Positions 8,933 to 17,468 are shown, counted from the first letter of the stretch. The stretch is DNA of 23,391 bases from JAAYDY01 sp964500225 (GCA_964500225.1 CAZCOA010000043.1:1-23391); one strand, 5' to 3'. A program made the numbers and translations. Notes: generated by a model from the sequence alone, not told the origin.

Positions 8933-8952
8933 CTTGCGGTCGGGGCCGCAAG
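8933..8952. terminator. Hairpin between the convergent toroid and nadB genes
   Basis: CTTGCGG at 8933-8939 pairs perfectly with CCGCAAG at 8946-8952 around a 6-base loop (TCGGGG). It lies 36 bases past the nadB stop and about 100 bases past the toroid gene. No T-run follows, so any terminator role is tentative. The rest of 8830-8987 holds nothing recognisable. Confidence 0.35.
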
Positions 8953-8987
8953 TGTCCGGCTTCCCGCGGTGCGTTTCTCCGCTGTGG

Positions 8988-10625
8988 TCACGTCGAGGCC
9001 GATGCCAGCGAACGGACGATGTGATGTTGCCAATGGGCGTCGTCGCGTTCGGGGAAATCGGTGCGGAAATGGGTGCCTCGGCTCTCCTGTCGCTGATTGG
9101 CCGAGCAGGCCATCAGCCGCGCGAGCGTGAGCATATTTTGGAGCTGCCAGCCGCGCGGGTCGGCGAATTCCTTGTCCAGCACGTAGGACTGCCAGAACTC
9201 GATGATCTCCTCGGTTTCGGCGAGGTGGCGGGCGTCGCGTTCGATGCCGACGTTGCGCCACATGATGGCCCTGAGGGAGTTCTGCACGTCGTCCACGTCC
9301 AGTACGGTGCGGTCGCTGTGTGCGACGGAGAATTGCAGCCGGGGCGGGCGCGACGTGCCGTTGCCGACGGCCAATTGCTCCACGATGTGCCGTCCGGCGC
9401 GGTAGCCGAAGACCAGTCCCTCCAGCAGGCTGTTGGAGCCGAGGCGGTTGGCTCCGTGAAGCCGCGTGCAGGCCACTTCCCCGCAGGCATACAGCCGCGG
9501 CAGGGAGGTGCGGCCGTTGCTGTCCACGCGCACCCCCCCGATGGTGTAATGGGCCGCCGGGCGAACCGGAATCAGGTCGCGCGCGATATCGATGTCAAAA
9601 TCGCGGCAAATGGTCCGGATGAACGGAAACCGCGCGTAGAGGTGTTCGGCCTTCAGGTGCCGCAGGTCGAGGTACACGTTCGTCGAATCGGTCTTGGCCA
9701 TCTGTCGGACGATGGCGCGGCTGACGACGTCGCGCGGGGCCAGCTCGGCGTCCGGGTGGTAGTCGGGCATGAAGCGTGTGCCGTTGCGGTCGAGCAGTCG
9801 CCCGCCCTCGCCGCGGACGGTTTCGCTGATCAGGGCGCGGCTGGCACCGGCGATGTAGAGCGTCGTGGGGTGGAACTGCACGAATTCCAGGTCTTCCAGC
9901 TCGGCCCCCGCGCGGTAGGCCATGGCCATGCCGTCGCCGGTGGCCGTCTCGGGATTGGTTGTTTCCCGGTAGAGCCGCCCCGCGCCCCCGGAGGCCAGCA
10001 CCGTGAAGCGGGCCCAGCAGGCCGTCAGGCCGGTCGCCGCCGTCCAGAGCAGCGCGCCGAGCACCTCGCCGGTGTCGCCCGTCAGTAGATCGATCGTGTA
10101 GGTCCGCTCGCGCAGGACGATGCGCGGCTGGACCCGTGCCTGGGCGGCCATGGTCTGGCTGATCTCGCGTCCGGTGGAATCGCCCGAGGCGTGAAGGATG
10201 CGGCGGGCGGAGTGGCCGCCCTCGCGCGTCAGCGACAGCGCGTCGCCGTCGCGGTCGAACGGCGTGCCCCAGTCGATCAGTTCCCGAATGCGGTCGGGGC
10301 CCTCCCGGACCACCATCTCCACGACGGCTTCGTCGGCCAGCCCGCAGGCCGTGGCCAGCGTGTCGGCCAGGTGTTTCTCGGGCGAGTCTTCCACGGGGTC
10401 CGTCACCGCGGCAATGCCGCCCTGGGCATAGTAGCTGTTGGATTCCAGCAACTCGGATTTCGTGGCCAGCGTTACCCGCACGTCGGGCCCCGCCTCGGCC
10501 ACCTCGAGCGCGACGCGCAGTCCCGCCACCCCGCCGCCGATAACCAGGCAATCCGTGAAAATCTGCGGCAACGTCGAGGTGTCGAACCCCACCAGGTAGC
10601 GGCGAAGATTGCGATGACGCACCAT
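8988..10625 (-). CDS. nadB: L-aspartate oxidase
   Basis: NadB oxidises L-aspartate to iminoaspartate using FAD, the first step of de novo NAD synthesis; NadA uses the product. The 545-residue protein shows the FAD motif GGGVAGLRVAL near the N-terminus. It also has SYYAQGGIAAV, EGGHSARRILHASGDSTGRE, EFVQFHPTTLY, RGEGGRLLD and APRDVVSRAI. The late HYTIGGV and GANRLGSNSLLEGLVFG motifs complete the pattern. The SYYAQGG form, rather than the HxxAAQGG of covalent-FAD succinate dehydrogenase, separates it from SdhA/FrdA. The C-terminal helical domain is complete. The ATG at 10625 is chosen because AAGGA lies upstream; an in-frame TTG at 10649 would add 8 residues. No nadA or nadC lies beside it. It is cytoplasmic. 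Confidence 0.96.
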   Translation of the reverse strand: MVRHRNLRRYLVGFDTSTLPQIFTDCLVIGGGVAGLRVALEVAEAGPDVRVTLATKSELLESNSYYAQGGIAAVTDPVEDSPEKHLADTLATACGLADEAVVEMVVREGPDRIRELIDWGTPFDRDGDALSLTREGGHSARRILHASGDSTGREISQTMAAQARVQPRIVLRERTYTIDLLTGDTGEVLGALLWTAATGLTACWARFTVLASGGAGRLYRETTNPETATGDGMAMAYRAGAELEDLEFVQFHPTTLYIAGASRALISETVRGEGGRLLDRNGTRFMPDYHPDAELAPRDVVSRAIVRQMAKTDSTNVYLDLRHLKAEHLYARFPFIRTICRDFDIDIARDLIPVRPAAHYTIGGVRVDSNGRTSLPRLYACGEVACTRLHGANRLGSNSLLEGLVFGYRAGRHIVEQLAVGNGTSRPPRLQFSVAHSDRTVLDVDDVQNSLRAIMWRNVGIERDARHLAETEEIIEFWQSYVLDKEFADPRGWQLQNMLTLARLMACSANQRQESRGTHFRTDFPERDDAHWQHHIVRSLASAST

Positions 10626-10978
10626 GAGCCGGTTTTCCTTGTCCTGCAATGCCTGCGATACTGCTGCAAACGGTCCATTCTATCGCCTGTACCCCGGGAA
10701 CACAAGCGCGCCTGTCCGGAAACCGCGCGTCGGTCCGGCCACCGTCCCCCGCCCAAGGCGTAGTCTTCGGGCACGACCCCGCGGCCGGGGGGGCGGCGAA
10801 TGCCTAAAGGCGGGCCGACGGGTGTGCCGATACGGGTTGCATCCGGCGCGGAGCGTCGGAGCAGGTTTCTGCGCGCCGGCCGGTCGCCCCTGCCGTCCAG
10901 GCAAGTGGTCGCCGCGCCGTGCTGCCAGAATCGTTTCGACGGCAACCGTCGCACCATCCTCAGAGGGAGCCCTGTGCC
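10626..10978. other. Divergent spacer between nadB and the TolB-like gene
   Basis: These 353 bases contain no convincing gene. The nadB promoter lies in the left third. The middle (about 10745-10815) is extremely GC-rich, with a G7 run and a complementary CCCGCC/GGCGGG pair (10748-10753 and 10809-10814) that could fold. No clear -10/-35 pair for the TolB-like gene was found. Short open frames here have no recognisable features and no ribosome binding site. Confidence 0.5.
10677..10705 (-). promoter_or_regulatory. Promoter for nadB
   Basis: On the minus strand TTGTGT (10705-10700) and TAGAAT (10682-10677, five of six) are separated by exactly 17 bases. The predicted leader is about 45 nt. No NrtR or NadR operator could be recognised. 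Confidence 0.4.
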
Positions 10979-12154
10979 ATGCGGAAACAGCTTCTCGCCG
11001 CCGTCTGTGCGGCAATGTGCGTCGCCGGGTGCAACTGGTCGGGACAGACGTCCCTGGTGGATCCGCATCCGATTCTGCCTCCGTCGAACACGTCGATGGA
11101 CGTGCTCGGCCAATTCGCCGACGCCTCGGCCACGCGGTTCGAGACGGAAGCCTACAGCGGCCTCCAGCAGAACTCGTTCTGCGAGGTCGGCGCCGACGTC
11201 GATCCGGTGGTCGGCCCCGAGGGCGACCTGATGGTGTTCAGCTCCACGCGGCACAGTGCCACCAGCGACATCTACGTCAAGAAGGTCGCCGGCCGCACCG
11301 TGACGCGACTGACCGACGACGCGGCCAACGAAGTCCAACCGGCCCTGTCGCCCGACGGCAACTTCATCGCCTACGCCTCCGACCGCTCCGGCAACTGGGA
11401 CATCTTCGTCATGACCGCCGACGGCCGCAAACCGTTCCAGGTGACCAACGGCCCGTCCCACGAAGTCCACCCGTCGTGGTCGCCCGACGGAGCCTACCTG
11501 TGTTATAGCGAGTACAACACCCGCAGCGGCCAATGGGAAATCTGGATCGTCGAGGTGGCCAACCCCGCCAACCGCAAGTTCGTGGCCCACGGGTTGTTTC
11601 CGGCCTGGTGCCCGAACCCGTCGGTGAACCGGATCGCTTACCAGCTCGCCCGCCAGCGCGGCACGCACCTGTTCGGCATCTGGACCATCGACCTGATCGA
11701 CGGCGAGGCCCGGTTCCCGACGGAAGTGGTGCCGGCCACGGCCACCACGGCCGCCGTGGCCCCGGCATGGAGCCCTGACGGGACCCAACTGGTGTATGCC
11801 ACCGTCAACCTCGTCGCCGACTCCAAGCAGCAGGGGCAACAGCCGCGGAGGGTCGAACGCGGCGACGACATCTGGATCACGACGCTCGACGGCCAGACGC
11901 GCGTGCGGCTGACCACGGATGACACCAACGACTGGTGCCCCACGTGGGCGCCCGACGGCCGGATCTATTTCTGTAGCAACCGCGGCGGCCACGACAACAT
12001 CTGGAGCCTGGAGCCGCTGGACACGAAGCTGATCCAGGCGACCCGCGTTCCGGCGACCCGCGTGGGTGCGGCGAAGAAGCCCGAACCTGCGGCTTCCGCA
12101 ACGCCGAAGCCCGCCGCCGAGGCTGAGGTCAAGCCCAACGGAGCTGCCCTGTAG
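10979..12154 (+). CDS. TolB-like beta-propeller lipoprotein
   Basis: The 391-residue protein has a lipoprotein signal: MRKQLL, a hydrophobic stretch, then the lipobox VAGC with C18 as the lipidated residue. From about residue 70 it consists of PD40/TolB-type beta-propeller blades. Each is marked by PxxSPDG or close variants: PALSPDG at 121, PSWSPDG at 165, PAWSPDG at 262 and PTWAPDG at 321. The strands SDIYV, WDIFVM, WEIWIV and DNIWSL end the blades. An Ala/Pro/Lys-rich tail (about 355-391) follows. TolB proteins work in outer-membrane integrity, but no tolQ, tolR, tolA or pal lies here and this one is membrane-anchored, so a scaffold or binding role at the envelope is more likely. The ATG follows a GGGAG site. 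It is 14 bases upstream of the next lipoprotein gene and probably co-transcribed with it. Confidence 0.88.
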   Translation: MRKQLLAAVCAAMCVAGCNWSGQTSLVDPHPILPPSNTSMDVLGQFADASATRFETEAYSGLQQNSFCEVGADVDPVVGPEGDLMVFSSTRHSATSDIYVKKVAGRTVTRLTDDAANEVQPALSPDGNFIAYASDRSGNWDIFVMTADGRKPFQVTNGPSHEVHPSWSPDGAYLCYSEYNTRSGQWEIWIVEVANPANRKFVAHGLFPAWCPNPSVNRIAYQLARQRGTHLFGIWTIDLIDGEARFPTEVVPATATTAAVAPAWSPDGTQLVYATVNLVADSKQQGQQPRRVERGDDIWITTLDGQTRVRLTTDDTNDWCPTWAPDGRIYFCSNRGGHDNIWSLEPLDTKLIQATRVPATRVGAAKKPEPAASATPKPAAEAEVKPNGAAL

Positions 12155-12168
12155 AGGAGCCTGAACCC

Positions 12169-12933
12169 GTGATCCACAGTCGAATTCGCCGCTTTGCCCT
12201 GTCCGGCCTGACCGCCGTCGCCGCGGTGGCGCTGGCCGGATGCACCGCCCGCCTCGGAGGCGAGCGGCTGGTCAATCCCTTTCCGCACCTCCGGACCTAT
12301 GTCGTCGCGCCGGTCATGAATCTCTCGACGACCGCGCGGCTCGACATGATCGAAGTCACCAACGCGCTGACCAGCGAGCTTCAGCAGGTCGAGGGCGTGA
12401 CCGTCGTGCCCATCGGCCGCGTGTACGAGTACCTGGCTTCGCAGCAGATGGCGACCGTCGGCAGCCCCGAGGAGGCCCGCGCGCTGGCTCAGGTGTTCAA
12501 GGCCGATGCCGTTCTCGTGGCGGCGGTGACGGAATACGACCCGTTCGTGCCGCCGCGGATGGGGCTGGCGGTTCAGGTGTACACGTCGTCGCCGCTGGGT
12601 CCCGAGGGCGGCGCGACGTTCGATCCGGTCGCAAGCAGCCGTTCGGCGGTGCCGTTTCCGGTGGGCAACGACGCCGCCTCGCGCCCCTTGGATATGGTCA
12701 GCCGGGTCTTCAGTGGCGCCGATACGGACGTCGAGAATCTCGCCCGCGTCTATGCCCGCGAGCGCCAGAGCGACGCCAGCCCGTACGGGTGGCGGCGGTT
12801 TGTGGTCAATCAGCACGATTTTCAGCGTCTGTGCAGCTACGCCGTCATCCGGGAACTCCTGGGCGCCGAAGGCCGAAAGAAGCGTTGGCCGCACATTAAG
12901 ATTGGACCCGAAGCGACGAAATGGCCGAAATAA
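12169..12933 (+). CDS. Predicted lipoprotein with a CsgG/LpoB-like fold pattern
   Basis: The 254-residue protein begins with a lipoprotein signal ending in LAGC (C25). The mature part starts with a strand (TYVVAPVMNLS, about 45-55), then a helix (MIEVTNALTSELQQ) and a strand (VTVVPIGRVYEYLASQQ). A helix with ARALAQVFKADAVLVAAVTEYDPF follows. This order resembles lipoproteins of the CsgG/LpoB/TolB-N type, in which a gad-like 'KADAVLVA' strand is common; that is inference from pattern only. The start is GTG at 12169, with GAGGAG 9 bases upstream. The gene lies 14 bases after the TolB-like gene. The two lipoproteins may share a location on the same membrane. Confidence 0.82.
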   Translation: MIHSRIRRFALSGLTAVAAVALAGCTARLGGERLVNPFPHLRTYVVAPVMNLSTTARLDMIEVTNALTSELQQVEGVTVVPIGRVYEYLASQQMATVGSPEEARALAQVFKADAVLVAAVTEYDPFVPPRMGLAVQVYTSSPLGPEGGATFDPVASSRSAVPFPVGNDAASRPLDMVSRVFSGADTDVENLARVYARERQSDASPYGWRRFVVNQHDFQRLCSYAVIRELLGAEGRKKRWPHIKIGPEATKWPK

Positions 12934-12989
12934 TACATGGGCTCGGCCACAATGTGGGCGGGCCCTGATTTCGCCGCAGGGGAACATCC

Positions 12990-13187
12990 GTGAACGAGAT
13001 TCGGCAGTTGTCGCTGGTCAAAGGCGGCCACCAGTATGTGTTCCGCTATCCGGAAGGCGAGGAAGAGTGCCTGATCCAGGCCCTGATGGACATGGCCTCG
13101 CGGACCGATCTGAGTTTCGACTGGTTCGATGCGGCGGTGCTGAGCCGCCAGGTGAACCAGAAGCTGTTGCACCGCCTGGACGAATGA
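12990..13187 (+). CDS. Small hypothetical protein (65 residues)
   Basis: The product is not recognised as a named family. It is a compact, mixed-charge protein beginning MNEIRQLSLVKGGHQYVFRY, with a strand pair followed by a helix (EEECLIQALMDMASR) and the segment DLSFDWFDAAVLSRQV. There is no signal peptide, cysteine or membrane segment. The GTG start has GGGGA about 8 bases upstream, and normal GC-rich codon use supports translation. It sits 56 bases after the lipoprotein gene and about 100 bases before the Xer recombinase gene, in the same direction. A small cytoplasmic partner or regulator is possible, but no function is assigned. Confidence 0.75.
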   Translation: MNEIRQLSLVKGGHQYVFRYPEGEEECLIQALMDMASRTDLSFDWFDAAVLSRQVNQKLLHRLDE

Positions 13188-13261
13188 CGGCCGCCGCCCG
13201 GCCTATGCCGCGGCCGGCAGCCTCTGGCTCGTCGGCGACAGCCCCGGGCAGACAAGGCCCC

Positions 13262-13276
13262 TTGCGCGTCGCGCAA
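13262..13276 (+). promoter_or_regulatory. Small hairpin touching the xer ribosome binding site
   Basis: TTGCGC (13262-13267) pairs with GCGCAA (13271-13276) around a 3-base loop. It runs straight into the AAGGA site at 13276-13280 and could limit ribosome access. It is short and may be chance. Confidence 0.25.
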
Positions 13277-13284
13277 AGGAATGA

Positions 13285-14292
13285 GTGACGCCGACTATGA
13301 GCAGCCCACTGCTGACCAAATTTCTCCACAGCCTCCAGTACGAAAAGAGTTTCAGCGACCATACGCTGAAGTCGTACCGCAGCGATCTGGACCATTTCGT
13401 CGTCTTCCTGTGCAGGGTACACTCGCTGGGCGACCCGGCCGACCCCGAACGCCCCGTGGACGCCGTGCGGCTCACGGAGGCCCTGAAGGGCATCGACGTG
13501 TTGACGTTGCGGCGCTACTTGGCGGAACTCAACGAACATCAGTACTCGCGCGCCACGATCGCCCGGAAGCTGGCGACGCTGCGATCGTTCTACAAGCACC
13601 TCGTCCGCATCGGCGAACTGGAAGACAGCCCCGTTCGCGCCATCCGCACGCCGAAGCAGGAACGCCGGTTGCCGAAATTCCTGGACCCGGACGAGATCGA
13701 GCGGCTGCTGGACGCGCCCAAGGGCGCCGACCTGCTGACCCTGCGCGACAAGGCGATCCTCGAAACGCTGTACTCCACCGGCATGCGCGTCAGCGAAGTC
13801 TGCCAATTGAACCTCGAGGATATGGATTCCCTGGGCGAGGTGGTCCGTGTACGCGGCAAGGGCAAGAAAGAACGCCTGGCGCCCCTGGGCTCCTATGCCC
13901 TGGCGGCGATCCAGCGGTATCTGCGGGCACGCCAGAGCGCCCCCGACGCCGCCACGTTCGACCGCAAGCCGCTCTTTTTGAACCGTCACGGACGCCGGCT
14001 TAACCAACGCAGCGTGCGGCGCAAGCTTGCCAAGTACCTCGCCGCAGCCGGACTGGACCCGAACGTCAGTCCGCACACCCTGCGCCATTCCTTCGCGACC
14101 CACATGCTTAACCGCGGCGCCGACCTGCGGGCCGTCCAGGAACTGCTCGGCCACCGGTCGCTCTCGACCACACAGATTTACACCCACGTGACGATGCGGC
14201 GCATGCAGGAAGTGTACAACAAAAGCCATCCTCACGCCCAGGACGGCCACCACACCGACGCACCCGCCGAGGCCGAAAAGGTCGGCGTCTGA
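13285..14292 (+). CDS. xerD: Tyrosine recombinase of the XerC/XerD type
   Basis: This site-specific recombinase resolves chromosome dimers at dif-type sites. The 335-residue protein has the N-terminal SAM-like DNA-binding domain (about 5-110; LHSLQYEKSFSDHTLKSYR) and the catalytic domain from about 125. All active-site residues are visible: R168 (STGMRVSE), K192 (GKGKKER), H264 and R267 (HTLRHSF), H290 (LLGHRS) and nucleophile Y299 (TQIYTHV). The length fits Xer proteins rather than phage integrases, although a short His-rich tail is extra. XerC and XerD cannot be separated without a tree. The start is GTG at 13285 just after AAAGGA; ATG at 13297 is an alternative that removes four residues. 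No attachment site or prophage gene is nearby. Confidence 0.93.
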   Translation: MTPTMSSPLLTKFLHSLQYEKSFSDHTLKSYRSDLDHFVVFLCRVHSLGDPADPERPVDAVRLTEALKGIDVLTLRRYLAELNEHQYSRATIARKLATLRSFYKHLVRIGELEDSPVRAIRTPKQERRLPKFLDPDEIERLLDAPKGADLLTLRDKAILETLYSTGMRVSEVCQLNLEDMDSLGEVVRVRGKGKKERLAPLGSYALAAIQRYLRARQSAPDAATFDRKPLFLNRHGRRLNQRSVRRKLAKYLAAAGLDPNVSPHTLRHSFATHMLNRGADLRAVQELLGHRSLSTTQIYTHVTMRRMQEVYNKSHPHAQDGHHTDAPAEAEKVGV

Positions 14293-14317
14293 CCCTTTCC
14301 GTCAGCGTCGCTAACGC

Positions 14318-14331
14318 GCCTGCCGGCAGGC
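14318..14331. terminator. Palindrome between convergent xer and gatB
   Basis: GCCTGCCGGCAGGC is a perfect 14-base palindrome able to form a stem with a short loop. It lies 26 bases after the xer stop and about 65 bases past the gatB stop on the other strand. No T-run is attached, so a terminator role is inferred from position. Confidence 0.4.
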
Positions 14332-14343
14332 ACGGCACCCAAC

Positions 14344-14365
14344 ACGGTGAACTGGAACGGTGAAC
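14344..14365. repeat. Short tandem-type direct repeat
   Basis: ACGGTGAAC occurs at 14344-14352 and again at 14357-14365, a 13-base period with a 4-base spacer. It lies in the convergent spacer between xer and gatB. It may be chance or a binding site. Confidence 0.4.
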
Positions 14366-14396
14366 ACGCAGGGGAGGCCGGACCCGTGCGGCGCCC

Positions 14397-15869
14397 TCAC
14401 TCCGCCAGCTTCTTCTCCAGGCGTTCGGTCACCAGACGGGGATTGGCTTTGCCCTTGCTGGCTTTCATGATGTAGCCCATGATGCGGCCCAGGGCCTGCT
14501 TCTTGCCGGCCCGGTAATCCGCTACCGGACCTGGGTTCGCCGCCAGGGCTTCCTCGATCCACCGGTCCAGTTCCCCAGTGTCGCTCGTCTGGGCCAGGCC
14601 CTCGGCCTCGATGATCTCGCCGGCCGTGCGGCCCGTGTCGATCATCGCGCGCAGCACCTTGTCGCCGGCCTGCTTGTTGATCGTTCCCGATTCCACCGCT
14701 CGCACCAGCTCGGCCAAGTGTAACGCCGTCACGGGGAACTCTGCTTCGCTCTCGGCCGTCATGCCGCGCTCGTTCATCTCGCGCGCCAGTCCCTGCGTCA
14801 CCCAGTTCGCCGCCGCCTTCGGCGATCCCGAGGCCGCCGCCACCGCCTCGAAGTAGCGCGCCATCTCGATCGTCGCCGTCAGCACCCCCGCGTCGTACTC
14901 GCTCAGGCCGAACTCCCGCACGAAACGGTCTTTCTTGGCCAGCGGCAATTCCGGCAACGTCCGCCGCAACTCGTCCAGCCACGCGCGATCCGGCGCCACC
15001 ACGACCAGATCCGGATCGGGAAAATAGCGGTAATCGTGCGCTTCTTCCTTCTCCCGCTGCACGAATGTCTCGCCCGTGTCGTCGTCGTACCCGCGCGTCG
15101 TCTTGCCCCCTTCCTTCAGCGTCCGATGCGTCTCGTCCCATTCGGCCAACTGACGCCGTGCTTCGAACGCGATGGCCCGCTCCACCGCGCGGAAACTGTT
15201 CAGATTCTTCAGCTCCACGATCGGCGTCGCGAACGTTTCCCCGTGTTCGGTCACGTGCAGGTTGATGTTCGGCTCGAACCGCATGTGCCCCATCTGCATG
15301 TTCGCTTCGCTGACGCCCAGGTACGTCACCAGTTGCCGCAGGCTCGTGCAATAGGCCCGCGCCTCTTCCACGCTCGTGATGTCCGGCTCGCTGACGATCT
15401 CCAGCAGCGGCGTTCCCGTGCGGTTCAGGTCCACTTCGCTGCACGCCTCGCCGCCCGGCGCATGGTTCAGTTTCCCGGCATCCTCCTCCAGGTGAACCCG
15501 GAGAATCCGCACTGCTTTGCGGCCGGCCGGCGTTTCGATTTCCAGCCGCCCGTGTTCGCCCAGCGGCCGGTCATACTGGCTGATCTGATAATTCTTCGGC
15601 AGGTCCGGGTAATAGTAGTGCTTCCGGTCCCACCGGGTCCGCTCGTTGATCGTGCAGCCCAGGGCCATTGCCGTCATCACCCCAAGGCGATACGCCTCGC
15701 GGTTCATCACCGGCAACACCCCCGGCATCCCCAGGCACACCGGACAGCAGTGCGTGTTCGGCGGATCGCCGAACGACGTCGGGCACGAACAGAACAGCTT
15801 CGTGCGCGTCTTCATGTGGACGTGCACCTCCAGCCCGACGACCAGACGGACGCTGCGGTCATCGCTCAC
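14397..15869 (-). CDS. gatB: Aspartyl/glutamyl-tRNA amidotransferase subunit B
   Basis: GatB activates mischarged Glu-tRNA(Gln) or Asp-tRNA(Asn) by phosphorylation so that ammonia from GatA can amidate it. The 490-residue protein starts GLEVHVH (G12-H18) and has the zinc-site cysteines in FCSC (C27, C29) and CCPVC (C41, C42, C45). KHYYYPDLPKNYQISQYD follows, then the cradle domain and a C-terminal YqeY-like helical tail that includes KQALGRIMGYIMKASKGKANP and ends KKLAE. The start is GTG at 15869, whose bases overlap the gatA stop (GTGA). A GGAGGG site lies 6 bases upstream, inside gatA. A longer opening starting at 16034 overlaps gatA and is not used. It is cytoplasmic and part of the GatCAB complex. 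Confidence 0.97.
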   Translation of the reverse strand: MSDDRSVRLVVGLEVHVHMKTRTKLFCSCPTSFGDPPNTHCCPVCLGMPGVLPVMNREAYRLGVMTAMALGCTINERTRWDRKHYYYPDLPKNYQISQYDRPLGEHGRLEIETPAGRKAVRILRVHLEEDAGKLNHAPGGEACSEVDLNRTGTPLLEIVSEPDITSVEEARAYCTSLRQLVTYLGVSEANMQMGHMRFEPNINLHVTEHGETFATPIVELKNLNSFRAVERAIAFEARRQLAEWDETHRTLKEGGKTTRGYDDDTGETFVQREKEEAHDYRYFPDPDLVVVAPDRAWLDELRRTLPELPLAKKDRFVREFGLSEYDAGVLTATIEMARYFEAVAAASGSPKAAANWVTQGLAREMNERGMTAESEAEFPVTALHLAELVRAVESGTINKQAGDKVLRAMIDTGRTAGEIIEAEGLAQTSDTGELDRWIEEALAANPGPVADYRAGKKQALGRIMGYIMKASKGKANPRLVTERLEKKLAE

Positions 15870-17368
15870 GCCACGCCCTCCTCGTCCAGAATCGCCGGCC
15901 GCCCCAGGGCATCGCCGCCCTCGCCCCCGAGGGCACGCTCCAGCCACCGCGCCGCCCCCAGCAACAGCCCTTCGCTGAACACGCCGCCGAGAATCTGCAA
16001 CCCCACCGGCAACCCCGCCGACGTCCGGCCGCACGGCACGCTCAGCCCCGGAATCGTCGCCAGGTTCGCGCTGATCGTGTAGATGTCCGACAGGTACATC
16101 TGGAGCGGATCCTCGGTCTTCTCGGCGAACCGGAACGCCGCCGTCGGGCAGACCGGACCCATCAGGCAGTCCACCTGCTCCAGCGCCCGGTCGAAGTCCT
16201 GCTTGATCAGCCGACGCACCTTCAACGCCTTCAGGTAGTACGCGTCGTAGTAGCCGCTCGACAGCGCATACGTCCCCAACATGATCCGCCGCTTCACCTC
16301 ATCGCCGAACCCTTCGGCCCGGCTGCGGCAGTACATGTCCACCAGACCTGCGTATTCGGACGCACGGTGTCCGTAGTGAACGCCGTCGTACCGCGCCAGG
16401 TTGCTCGACGCCTCCGCCGTCGCCACCAGGTAATAGGCGGCCACCGCATACGGCGTGTGCGGCAGATTCACCTCCACGATCTCCGCCCCCGCCTCGGCGA
16501 ACATCCGGATCGCCTCGCGCACCAACTGGTCCACCTCGCCGTCGAGGCCCTCGCCGAAGTACTCGCGCGGCATCCCGATCCGAAGTCGGCTCACGTCCAC
16601 CGCGTCCATCGCCGCCATATAATCGGGCGGCGGGTCGGCCACGCTCGTGGCGTCGCGCGCGTCGTGGCCGGCGATCACGCTGAGCAGCAGCGCCGCGTCC
16701 TCGGCCGTCCGGGCCATCGGCCCGATCTGGTCCAGGCTCGACGCAAACGCCACCAGCCCGTAGCGGCTCACCCGACCATAGGTCGGTTTCAGTCCCACAA
16801 TCCCGCAATGGCTCGCCGGCTGGCGGATCGAACCGCCCGTGTCCGACCCCAGCGCCAGCGGCACCATCCGCGCCGCCACGGCCGCCGCACTGCCGCCCGA
16901 CGATCCCCCCGGCACGTGGTCCAGCGCCCACGGGTTCCGTGTCGGGCCCATCGCGCTGTTTTCCGTGGACGACCCCATGGCGAACTCGTCCAGGTTGCAC
17001 TTGCCGACGATGACCCCGTCGGCCGCGATGATCCGCTCCACCACGTGTGCGTTGTAAGGAGCCCGGAAATTCTCAAGCATGCGGCTGGCACAGGTTGTCG
17101 CCAGCCCGTCGGCCGTACACAGGTTGTCCTTGATGGCCACGGGAACGCCCGCCAGCGGCCCCAACGGCTCGCCGGCCGCACGACGACGGTCGATCGCCTC
17201 CGCCTCCGCCAGGGCCTGTTCGCCGCGCGTGCTCAGAAATGCCTGGATCCGACCGTCCAGACGCTCGATCCGCGACAGCGACGCCGCAACCAGCTCGCGG
17301 CTGGTCGTTCGCCCCGCCGCCATCGCCGCCTTCATCTGGCATGCCGTCATGTCGAGCCATTCGCTCAT
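15866..17368 (-). CDS. gatA: Aspartyl/glutamyl-tRNA amidotransferase subunit A
   Basis: GatA is the amidase subunit that releases ammonia from glutamine or asparagine for GatB. The 500-residue protein has the amidase signature with the Ser-Ser-Lys triad: K80 (VAIKDN), cis-Ser near S156 in the PGGSSGGSA loop, and nucleophile S180 in SDTGGSIRQPAS. GLKPTYGRVSRYGL and SLDQIGP follow as in known GatA proteins. The order rpmB-gatC-gatA-gatB on one strand suggests a single transcript. The gap to gatC is 100 bases and shows no clear promoter. The ATG at 17368 was preferred over an in-frame GTG at 17404, which has no ribosome site. The start site is the only uncertain point. Confidence 0.97.
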   Translation of the reverse strand: MSEWLDMTACQMKAAMAAGRTTSRELVAASLSRIERLDGRIQAFLSTRGEQALAEAEAIDRRRAAGEPLGPLAGVPVAIKDNLCTADGLATTCASRMLENFRAPYNAHVVERIIAADGVIVGKCNLDEFAMGSSTENSAMGPTRNPWALDHVPGGSSGGSAAAVAARMVPLALGSDTGGSIRQPASHCGIVGLKPTYGRVSRYGLVAFASSLDQIGPMARTAEDAALLLSVIAGHDARDATSVADPPPDYMAAMDAVDVSRLRIGMPREYFGEGLDGEVDQLVREAIRMFAEAGAEIVEVNLPHTPYAVAAYYLVATAEASSNLARYDGVHYGHRASEYAGLVDMYCRSRAEGFGDEVKRRIMLGTYALSSGYYDAYYLKALKVRRLIKQDFDRALEQVDCLMGPVCPTAAFRFAEKTEDPLQMYLSDIYTISANLATIPGLSVPCGRTSAGLPVGLQILGGVFSEGLLLGAARWLERALGGEGGDALGRPAILDEEGVA

Positions 17369-17468
17369 CGCTCTGGCGCTTCCTGTGTCCTCAGGCCTGT
17401 CCACCCCTCAAAGGGCCAACAACCGCTCTTCCCTCAAGGAAAAGGAAACCAACAAACCTCCGCCCGGT

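Noticed and set aside
10626..10978. A structural RNA such as SRP, 6S or RNase P RNA in the divergent spacer
   Set aside because: None of the conserved core sequences of these RNAs could be found; the pairing seen is explained by high GC content.
13285..14292. Phage or integron integrase, marking a mobile element
   Set aside because: Length and motif spacing fit chromosomal XerC/XerD, and there are no flanking repeats, tRNA, excisionase or phage genes.
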